20,681 nt of DNA from Bacteroidota bacterium (GTDB lineage: Bacteria; Bacteroidota; Bacteroidia; Sphingobacteriales; Sphingobacteriaceae). Below are positions 13,874 to 20,681 of this stretch, one piece after another. Position numbers and translations under genes: made by a program. Under the pieces are notes generated by a model. It had not been told where the DNA came from. It made no database searches and worked only from the letters and a program-made list of their open reading frames with translations. How positions within the stretch are numbered: position 1 is the stretch's first letter; every line of letters begins with the position of its first letter. The stretch is taken from the NCBI GenBank assembly GCA_013286985.1, contig JABDEQ010000047.1, positions 1 through 20,681 of the forward strand, given 5' to 3'.

Positions 13874-16246
13874 TTACTCGCTTCTTAAGCTCTTTACCGG
13901 ATTTGCCAGCGCGGCCTTTACAGCTTGAAAACTTATGGTCAGGAAGGCTATTAATACCGCAGCTGCGCCAGCCAGCACAAATACCCAGCCGTTTATGCTA
14001 ATTCGATATGCGTAGTCCTGTAGCCACTTGTTCATGGCAAACCATGCCAGTGGGCTGGCTATTATTAATGACATGATGACCAGCAGCAGGAAATCTTTTG
14101 AAAGCATTGATGTAATGTTAACCACGCTAGCCCCCAATACTTTGCGGATGCCTATTTCCTTAACTTTAACCTGTGCTGTATAAGTTGCCAAACCGAAAAG
14201 GCCAAGGCAGGAAATGAGTATAGCAATGGCTGCAAATGCGCTGAAAAGCGTTCCCGACCGTTGATCCGCTTTATACATATTGTTATAATCCTCGTCCATA
14301 AAAGTATATTCGAATGGAAAAGCGGGATTGTATTGTTTCCACATTTTATTGGCCGATGCTATTGCCTTAGCTGCATCCCTCCCCGTTGTACGAACAGACA
14401 TTCTCCAGTTACTTTGCTGGTAGGAAAAAATTGCAGGCTCAATTTTTTGCTTTAATGATGCAAAATGAAAATCTTTTACCACGCCAATTATGGTTCCGTT
14501 TTGGCCGTGCAACTTGAATCTTTTTCCAATGGGGTTTGTTATCCCGGCATCATGCACCGCTGTTTCATTTAAAATATAATGTGCCGAATCACTTTTGAAG
14601 CCCGAAAAACCGGTCCCGGCAGCAAATTTTATTTTAAAGAAACTGAGGTAATATTTATCTATATAAATCGGATGGATCAAAAATGATGTGCCTGTTACTT
14701 TCCCATCCCACTCGGTATCAGATGTGGTATTATCAATATTCATAATATTAATGCCCGAACTAGCCACGCCATATACTCCCGGCATGTTAAGTAACTCTGA
14801 TCTAACGGCTTGATAGTTCTTTTCCATAGCGCGCATAGCGAAAGTGAACACGTATGATTTATCGTATCCCAATTCTTTCTCCCTGATATATTTTAGCTGG
14901 CTATTAATAATTAGCGTACTGATAATTAACCCTATTGAAAAAACAAACTGCGTAACAACCAATATTTTTCTGAATGTGGCATTGCCGACGCCCAGGGAAA
15001 TACTTCCTTTTAGGGCATTAATTGGTTTAAATGATGATAGCAATAACGCCGGGTAAATACTTGAAGCCACAAGCGTTGCGGCAATGGTAAAACCAACAAC
15101 TTTCCAAACGCTGGCATCAAATAAATTAAATTGCATTTGTTTGCCCGATACATTGTTATACAAAGGCATTAGCAGTGTAATTGCCGCAAAAGCCAGTATC
15201 AGGGCTATCGAAAAAAACAAGGCTGTTTCAATAACAAATTGCGCAAACAATTGCTTCTTTTCGGCTCCGATTATTTTGCGGATGCTTACCTCCTTTGAGC
15301 GCAATATGGCGCGGGCAGTGCTCAGGTTTACATAATTAATACAGGCTATAAGCAATATAAGAATAGCCACAATGAAAAATATATTTACCGTTTGTAAGCC
15401 CGAAGGGCTGCCGTCGGGGTTATAAAGATGTAATTGCGTAAGTGATTGAAGCTGATATTTAACTCTTGACGCTTCGGGTCCCGGCTGATGCTGTATATGG
15501 ATTTTTGTTAGCTTATCAGCTACCGATTGAGGGGAAACGCCAGGCTGTAATTGCAAAAAAGTGGCAGTATAATAATTACCCCAATCTTCATCCATTGATT
15601 TCCAATAATCTTTACCGCTGTATTGATTTTTCTTTACGTTGATAGAAAAGAGCATATCAAATTTTATAGTAGAATTTTCGGGTGCATCGGCAATTATCCC
15701 GGCAACGGTATAGTTATCTTTATTGTCGGCCAGTAATACCTTCCCAATCGGGTCGGCATCGCCAAAAAAACGTTTTGCGGTAGTTTCACTTATAACAACT
15801 GATTTATCATCGGGAAACGGAGCGCTGCTATTACCTCTTAATAATTTAAAATCAAAGACCTTGAAGAATGAAGGATCCACAAAATAACTACCATTTTCGC
15901 CGGGTTTTAATAGTTTATCTTTATATCTGAAAACGGAATAATCATAGCTGCCAACTATCCGTGTAGCATTTTGAACGCCCGGAACCTCTTTAAGCGCGTA
16001 CGTTGCTATAGGCCCCTGCACCCCCGCCCATATCTGCCTGCTACTACCCGATCCTATCTGTGCCTCAACCTGATACAACTGATCAGCTTTTGTATGAAAC
16101 TGGTCAAAGCTTAACTCATTGTTTATCCAAAGCAAAATAAGCAAGCCAACGGTTAAACCAACTGTAAGACCAATAATATTGATCGATGCGTAAAATTTAT
16201 TCTTTAAAATATTACGCCAGGCAGTTTTAAAGTAATTTTTTATCAT
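13874..16246 (-). CDS. MacB/FtsX-type ABC transporter permease, 790 aa, ECF-type promoter
   Basis: TM1 (18-42) is followed by periplasmic domain 1 (44-285) carrying ETTAKRFFGDADPIGK (154-169) and VAGIIADAPENSTIKF (181-196). TM2 (286-308) precedes RSKEVSIRKIIGA (316-328), in which S replaces the usual G, as it also does in the next gene downstream. TM3 (340-361), TM4 (379-404) and TM5 (428-447) follow. Periplasmic domain 2 (450-664) includes IIGVVKDFHFASLKQKIEP (586-604) and FPFEYTFMDEDYNNMY (643-658). TM6 (666-690), KVKEIGIRKVLGA (694-706), TM7 (718-736) and TM8 (753-774) complete it before NPVKSLRSE. The TM4 end reads ASSIYPALLLSSF, lacking the G of the usual SGIYPA. An ECF-like promoter lies about 18 bp upstream of the ATG, which leaves a very short leader. 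The ATG matches the family start MIKNYFKTAWRN. Confidence 0.95.
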   Translation of the reverse strand: MIKNYFKTAWRNILKNKFYASINIIGLTVGLTVGLLILLWINNELSFDQFHTKADQLYQVEAQIGSGSSRQIWAGVQGPIATYALKEVPGVQNATRIVGSYDYSVFRYKDKLLKPGENGSYFVDPSFFKVFDFKLLRGNSSAPFPDDKSVVISETTAKRFFGDADPIGKVLLADNKDNYTVAGIIADAPENSTIKFDMLFSINVKKNQYSGKDYWKSMDEDWGNYYTATFLQLQPGVSPQSVADKLTKIHIQHQPGPEASRVKYQLQSLTQLHLYNPDGSPSGLQTVNIFFIVAILILLIACINYVNLSTARAILRSKEVSIRKIIGAEKKQLFAQFVIETALFFSIALILAFAAITLLMPLYNNVSGKQMQFNLFDASVWKVVGFTIAATLVASSIYPALLLSSFKPINALKGSISLGVGNATFRKILVVTQFVFSIGLIISTLIINSQLKYIREKELGYDKSYVFTFAMRAMEKNYQAVRSELLNMPGVYGVASSGINIMNIDNTTSDTEWDGKVTGTSFLIHPIYIDKYYLSFFKIKFAAGTGFSGFKSDSAHYILNETAVHDAGITNPIGKRFKLHGQNGTIIGVVKDFHFASLKQKIEPAIFSYQQSNWRMSVRTTGRDAAKAIASANKMWKQYNPAFPFEYTFMDEDYNNMYKADQRSGTLFSAFAAIAILISCLGLFGLATYTAQVKVKEIGIRKVLGASVVNITSMLSKDFLLLVIMSLIIASPLAWFAMNKWLQDYAYRISINGWVFVLAGAAAVLIAFLTISFQAVKAALANPVKSLRSE

Positions 16247-16263
16247 GATACAGGCTTTTGGTA

Positions 16264-16292
16264 TAAGACTGATGTTTTAATACTTAGGTTGC
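16264..16292 (-). promoter_or_regulatory. ECF-sigma-like promoter of the 13874-16246 permease
   Basis: The minus strand reads GATGCAACC, a 17-bp spacer, then GTCTTATA. GCAACC lies at 16287-16292 and GTCTTA at 16264-16269, 18 bp before the start codon at 16246. The spacer sequence itself differs from that of the 13807-13835 copy, so the match is not simply a recent duplication of the whole region. Confidence 0.7.
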
Positions 16293-16353
16293 ATCCTTAT
16301 CTATATAAATTTAAACTTTTAAATGCATTTCAATCTTTAAAACATCTGTTTCT

Positions 16354-18777
16354 TTACTCACTCTTTAAGCTTTTTACCGGGTTGGTTAATGCTGCTTTGA
16401 TAGATTGAAAGCTTATAGTAGCAAGGGCAATTAAAATAGCTGTTGCTCCCGCCAGTGCCATTTCCCACCATTGGATATTTTGCCGGTAAGCAAATCCCTG
16501 CAACCATTGTTTCATGGCCCACCAGGCTACCGGCGAAGCTATGAGTATAGCAATACCTACCAGCTTAATAAAATCTTTAGAAAGCATACCAACAATAGTA
16601 GACATATCGGCCCCTAAAATTTTACGGATACCAATTTCTTTTGTACGTTGCTCAGCGGCGTAAGCAGCTAAACCAAACAAGCCAAGGCAGGCTATAATTA
16701 TTGCGAGAGAGGAAAAGGCTATAAATATTGTGCCGATGCGTTGCTCAGAACGGTAAAGCGCGTCAAATTGCTGATCTAAAAACGAATAATCAAATTGATG
16801 ATTAGGGGATAGTTCCATCCACCTTTTTTTAATTTGCGCCAATAACGCGGGCGTGTTGGCGGAGTTAACACGCACACAAAAAGCGCCTGTGCTGCCATCA
16901 AACCTGAAAACTAATGGGGTAACATTTAAACGGAGCGACTTAAAGTTAAAATCCTTTATTACACCAATGATGTGATATGCCTTGAGATTTTTAACCATAT
17001 TATCGGCCGGAGCATATAATTTTTGGTCAATCGGGTTTGAAAATGCCAGTACTTTTACTGCTGCTTCATTAATAATTAGTCCGGATGAATCTGTGAGCAT
17101 TTCTTTTGAAAAATTGCGACCACTGATAATCTTCATTCCAAGTGTATTGATATAATCTTCGTCAATGCCCCAAATCTGTGTATGCAATGCCCGTTTGGGG
17201 TCCGGTGCCTGATCTTTAAAAAGTGAGGTACTGTTGCCATAATCCCATGTAGGCAAAGCTGCTGCTAAACTGGCATCGGTAACACCCGCAATTTGTTTTA
17301 CTTCCTGTTTAAAGGTTGTAGCGCTGCTACCAAGAGCATCCATGTTTCCTACGGTTAACACATGATCGCGATTGTATCCGAGGTCTTTATTCTGAATAAA
17401 TTTTAATTGATTGTAGATAACCAGGGTTCCAATAATTAAAATTATAGAGATGGCAAATTGAAATACGACAAGGACACTGCGAAGCAATCCGCCTTTAAAG
17501 CCACTTGCCAGCTTACCTTTTAAAACCTCAATTGGATTAAAGCCCGAAAGGAAAAATGCGGGATAAGAGCCCGCCAAACAACCTATTACTATTATAATTA
17601 TAAATAATGAGGGAATAAGCCAGCTTATTATGTGTGGAGTTATTATTAGATCCTTGCCCGACATCTGGTTAAACAATGGCAATAACGCCCAGGCTGCAAA
17701 AACGGCAATCACGGCGCCCAACAGGGTAACGATGATAGATTCTGTTAAAAATTGAGCGATAAGATATTTACGGGGCGAGCCCAATACTTTACGCACGCCA
17801 ACTTCGCGCGCCCTGTTTGATGACCTTGCTGTTGAAAGGTTCATGAAGTTTACGCAGGCTATCAGCAGTATAAAAATAGCTATTGCCGAAAAAATATAAA
17901 CATAATCAATGTTGCCATTGGCGTCAAATTCCGCAACGCGATTGGAATATAGGTGTATTTTTTTTAGCGGAATTAAATTAATACGGATATAGTTGCCGGC
18001 TTGCTCAAATTTTGTAAAGTTTAAATGGAGAATGCTTTCCAATTGCGGTCCCGCGTGTCTTTTATAAAAATCGTCAAATTTGGCTTCCAATTTTTTGGAA
18101 TCGGCACCGGATTTCAGCAATATATAAGTGTTAAAATTTGAATCGAACCATGCAATTTCTTTAGCCTCGGCAAGTGTTGGCATGGAGATAAAGAAATCAA
18201 AACGAAAATGTGATTGATGTGGAATATTTTTAATAACCCCTGTAATTTTATATTGAGCCGTATCATTAAAAGTTAACACCTCTCCTACCACATTAGTTCT
18301 GTTAAAATACTTTTGGGCAATCTTCTCGGTTATTACAACACTATGGGGTTCAGTTAATGCTGTTGCCGGGTTCCCATTGACCATGGGCAGTGTAAACACA
18401 TCAAAAATAGAAGGATCGGCATAAATCATCATATCTTCCTGTATATTCTGGTTGCCTTTTTTAACCTGGCTGCCGCCTTTACCCCTAAATCTAACCACCT
18501 GTTCAATTTCAGGGAAATCAGCTTTCATGGCAGCCGCCATAGGTGCCGGTGATACTGCATATGAATTGCTAACTCCACCAAATTTGATATCATCATTTAC
18601 ACGATAAATGCGATCAGCCTTTTCATTGTATCTGTCATAACTTAATTCATCAAACACATAAAATACAATAAGCAGGCAGGTAGCCAAACCCAAAGCAAGC
18701 CCCAGCACATTAATAATAGTAAAACCTTTATTTTTCATCAGGCTGCGAAGGGCCGTTTTGATGTAATTTCTTATCAT
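16354..18777 (-). CDS. MacB/FtsX-type ABC transporter permease, 807 aa, co-transcribed with the partial permease upstream
   Basis: TM1 (18-42), periplasmic domain 1 (44-290), TM2 (292-314), RAREVGVRKVLGS (322-334), TM3 (346-367), TM4 (386-411), TM5 (436-456, QFAISIILIIGT), periplasmic domain 2 (460-680), TM6 (683-706), RTKEIGIRKILGA (711-723), TM7 (736-755) and TM8 (770-792) are visible. In the first periplasmic domain the usual FGDxDPIGK is FNRTNVVGE (158-166), the most divergent copy of this motif in the array. The second domain is canonical (HIIGVIKDFNFKSLRLNVTP, 602-621). It begins 44 bp after the stop of the preceding permease; neither promoter type is present in that gap, so one operon is likely. 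The start is supported by MIRNYIKTALRS. The 107-bp gap after it holds no clear terminator but does contain the promoter of the next gene. Confidence 0.95.
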   Translation of the reverse strand: MIRNYIKTALRSLMKNKGFTIINVLGLALGLATCLLIVFYVFDELSYDRYNEKADRIYRVNDDIKFGGVSNSYAVSPAPMAAAMKADFPEIEQVVRFRGKGGSQVKKGNQNIQEDMMIYADPSIFDVFTLPMVNGNPATALTEPHSVVITEKIAQKYFNRTNVVGEVLTFNDTAQYKITGVIKNIPHQSHFRFDFFISMPTLAEAKEIAWFDSNFNTYILLKSGADSKKLEAKFDDFYKRHAGPQLESILHLNFTKFEQAGNYIRINLIPLKKIHLYSNRVAEFDANGNIDYVYIFSAIAIFILLIACVNFMNLSTARSSNRAREVGVRKVLGSPRKYLIAQFLTESIIVTLLGAVIAVFAAWALLPLFNQMSGKDLIITPHIISWLIPSLFIIIIVIGCLAGSYPAFFLSGFNPIEVLKGKLASGFKGGLLRSVLVVFQFAISIILIIGTLVIYNQLKFIQNKDLGYNRDHVLTVGNMDALGSSATTFKQEVKQIAGVTDASLAAALPTWDYGNSTSLFKDQAPDPKRALHTQIWGIDEDYINTLGMKIISGRNFSKEMLTDSSGLIINEAAVKVLAFSNPIDQKLYAPADNMVKNLKAYHIIGVIKDFNFKSLRLNVTPLVFRFDGSTGAFCVRVNSANTPALLAQIKKRWMELSPNHQFDYSFLDQQFDALYRSEQRIGTIFIAFSSLAIIIACLGLFGLAAYAAEQRTKEIGIRKILGADMSTIVGMLSKDFIKLVGIAILIASPVAWWAMKQWLQGFAYRQNIQWWEMALAGATAILIALATISFQSIKAALTNPVKSLKSE

Positions 18778-18821
18778 GATATTTTAATTTAGTTTTCGTT
18801 GGTACTTTGTTTTTTTTAGAA

Positions 18822-20681
18822 TTATTCGCTTCGTAAACTTTTTACAGGGTTAACTAATGCAGCTTTTATTGTTTGGTATGATATGGTAACGGCCGCAATA
18901 ATAAACGATGCTGCTATAGCTATTAAAAATGTGCCTGCACCAATATTAATGTGATAAGCATAATTCTGCAGCCAATTGTGCATGGCATAATAGCCAATTG
19001 GGGCAGCGATGAAAAATGCTATAGATATAAGCAATATAAACTCTTTTGAGAATAAACCCACAATACTAAGCAGCGGTGCACCTAATACTTTTCTGATCCC
19101 TACTTCACGGGTGCGCTGCGAGGCGGCAAACGAAATGAGCCCGTACAATCCCAAACATCCTATTAATATCGCTATTGAAGAAAAAAGCTTAAAAGCGGTG
19201 TATACCTTTTGTTCCTGCGCATAAAAGGAGGCAATATGATCGTCAAGAAATTGGTATTCAAATAAGTTATCAGGAAATAAAGCTGCCCATGATTTGCTGA
19301 TGTTATCAATAGTACTGCTCATTGCCGCAGGCTGTAACTTTACATTTGCCATAAAAAAGGCATCAGCATAATACATTAAAGCACAGGCACGTCTTTTTTT
19401 ATGTTTTGATTCGCTTTGAAAATCCTGTACTACCCCAATAATATTTGCGGGCCGGCCATTCATGGAGATATGTTGGCCAATTGCTTTACCCGGATCCATA
19501 ATACCTATTTTGTGAATCATTGTCTCGTTGGCCACAATATTTTGCACCGTATCTTTGGGATCACCTTTAGTAATTTTTTGTCCGGCGAGCATCTTCAAAC
19601 CGAACATATCAATATAATGTTCGTCAACAAATTTCACTTCGGTCACATCATCCTTAATCAAGCCAAAGGCCGGTGCACTGAAGCCAGTAAAGTTGTTATT
19701 GTACGATGGTGCGCCAGTAGAAAAACTAATTTGCTTCACTCCGGGATTATTGCTCAAATCATGCTCTAAAACCGCCTTCTTTGCCTGGTTCGGAATATAA
19801 AACGAAATAATAGCATCTTTGTTAAAACCCAAATCCTGGTTTTGAAAAAAGTCCATCTGATGAGCTACAACCAAAGTACCAACAATCAGGATCTGCGAAA
19901 TAGCAAACTGTGCTACCACCAGGCCTTTTCGCAGCGTGAAACCTCTTGATGGTGTTCCTGTATTATTTTTTAATGATTCAACCGGTCGGTAAGCCGACTG
20001 AACAAAGGCCGGGTACAAGCCCGCCAATAAGATAACAACAATAGTTAAGGAGGTTATAACGCCGATTACCAACGGCTGCGTCAGCTGATCTGCACCAATT
20101 TTTACATTCAGCCAGTTACCTGCCTCCGATAAAAACAGGGCCGCTATCGCAATACCTAAAATCAGTGCAATTAATATCAGTACTGTTGTTTCGCCCATAA
20201 ACTGTTTAACCAATTGCGAACGGTGAGCTCCCAATACTTTGCGTACACCTACTTCTTTGGCTCTTTTAATAGCCTGTGCCGTAGCCAGGTTAATAAAGTT
20301 AATGCAGGCTGTAATAATAATTAGCAGTGCCACACCAAACAGCGCATAGTAAGTATCTTTTGATGTTGGTGTCACAACATTATTGATATAACGCTGATCA
20401 AAATGAATATCTTTAAGAGGCTGCAGCGGAAGCCTCACCTCTTTAGGATTCAAGTCCCAATTTTTGTGAAGAAACGCCGGTATTTTACGTTGTATTTGAT
20501 GTATAGAATAATGCTGAGGAAGCAAAATAAATGTAAAAAAGCCGCCACCAATATTCCAGAAATTGGACATATTACCTTTGAGCTGGCTCTTTATGGTTTC
20601 TAAAGATACCAGCATCTGTAAAGGCAGGCTTCTGTTACCGGGAAGATCTTTTATAACACCTGTAACTTTAGCGTTTATCTG
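18822..20681 (-). CDS. MacB/FtsX-type ABC transporter permease, 5' end cut by the window edge (619 codons visible), FAISQ subgroup
   Basis: The reading frame stays open to the last base of the window. The 22 codons before the first in-window ATG (20615) encode QINAKVTGVIKDLPGNRSLP and onward, a conserved family segment found near residue 175-195 of complete paralogues. The ATG at 20615 is therefore internal, and roughly 180 N-terminal residues (TM1 and half of periplasmic domain 1) lie outside. Counting from the window edge: TM2 (111-133), RAKEVGVRKVLGA (140-152), TM3 (166-185), TM4 (203-226), TM5 (254-273, AQFAISQILIVGT), periplasmic domain 2 (277-490), TM6 (497-520), RTREVGIRKVLGA (523-535), TM7 (547-565) and TM8 (581-603). 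FAISQ, GLYGL and SKEF group it with the permease at 4975-7395. It probably shares a transcript with the permease 44 bp downstream; its promoter is out of view. Confidence 0.93.
   Translation of the reverse strand, partial: QINAKVTGVIKDLPGNRSLPLQMLVSLETIKSQLKGNMSNFWNIGGGFFTFILLPQHYSIHQIQRKIPAFLHKNWDLNPKEVRLPLQPLKDIHFDQRYINNVVTPTSKDTYYALFGVALLIIITACINFINLATAQAIKRAKEVGVRKVLGAHRSQLVKQFMGETTVLILIALILGIAIAALFLSEAGNWLNVKIGADQLTQPLVIGVITSLTIVVILLAGLYPAFVQSAYRPVESLKNNTGTPSRGFTLRKGLVVAQFAISQILIVGTLVVAHQMDFFQNQDLGFNKDAIISFYIPNQAKKAVLEHDLSNNPGVKQISFSTGAPSYNNNFTGFSAPAFGLIKDDVTEVKFVDEHYIDMFGLKMLAGQKITKGDPKDTVQNIVANETMIHKIGIMDPGKAIGQHISMNGRPANIIGVVQDFQSESKHKKRRACALMYYADAFFMANVKLQPAAMSSTIDNISKSWAALFPDNLFEYQFLDDHIASFYAQEQKVYTAFKLFSSIAILIGCLGLYGLISFAASQRTREVGIRKVLGAPLLSIVGLFSKEFILLISIAFFIAAPIGYYAMHNWLQNYAYHINIGAGTFLIAIAASFIIAAVTISYQTIKAALVNPVKSLRSE

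Noticed and set aside
16321..16330. Palindrome AAATGCATTT downstream of the 16354-18777 permease
   Set aside because: Short and AT-rich, with no loop and no following U-tract, so not supported as a terminator or operator.
1..20681. Mobile element or phage origin for the tandem array
   Set aside because: No transposase, integrase, tRNA-associated direct repeats or terminal inverted repeats were seen, and base composition looks uniform along the window.

Overview
The window looks like a chromosomal piece of a Bacteroidota genome, most likely the Sphingobacteriaceae (Mucilaginibacter/Pedobacter type). The reasons are the moderately AT-rich DNA, start codons without Shine-Dalgarno sequences but with A-rich leaders, many ~800-residue MacB/FtsX-like permeases, and a DUF4097-type secreted repeat protein. 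The genus is an inference from gene content and cannot be proved here.

Layout: every gene lies on the minus strand, so transcription runs from high to low coordinates. In transcription order: permease (18822-20681, its 5' end cut by the window edge), permease (16354-18777), permease (13874-16246), permease (11387-13774), secreted beta-solenoid DUF4097-like protein (10223-11260), strong intrinsic terminator (10157-10202), permease (7542-9977), and then three closely spaced permeases (4975-7395, 2571-4937, 105-2504). Eight of the nine genes are paralogues with the same plan: TM1, large periplasmic MacB_PCD-like domain, TM2-4 with an FtsX domain, TM5, second periplasmic domain, TM6-8 with a second FtsX domain, and a C-terminus close to NPVKSLRSE. 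None carries a nucleotide-binding domain, and no ABC ATPase is encoded in the window.

Regulation is the most informative part. Three consecutive genes (permeases 13874-16246 and 11387-13774, and the DUF4097 gene) each have the same promoter-like pair upstream: GCAAC[C/G], exactly 17 bp, then GTCT[T/A][A/T], an ECF-sigma-like architecture. The permeases at 7542-9977 and 4975-7395 instead share a different upstream region. It has a TTGGTATG element 36-38 bp before the start codon (sigma-54 -24-like, with a weak -12) and two TGT[T/A]CG sites exactly 22 bp apart, further upstream at the distance expected for an NtrC-type enhancer-binding protein. The remaining genes have short gaps of 37-66 bp, probably operon-internal, whose leaders are built from degenerate 8-bp repeats. 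The array therefore seems to be split into at least two stress regulons: an ECF regulon that couples permeases to a secreted beta-solenoid, and a sigma-54-type regulon of permeases. The products presumably act together at the inner membrane/periplasm, powered by an ATPase encoded elsewhere, but substrate and exact role cannot be read from the sequence.

No tRNA, rRNA, CRISPR array, transposase, integrase or attachment site was seen. No gene-free stretch exceeds 300 bases; the longest is 245 bp (9978-10222) and holds the terminator plus the sigma-54-like control region.
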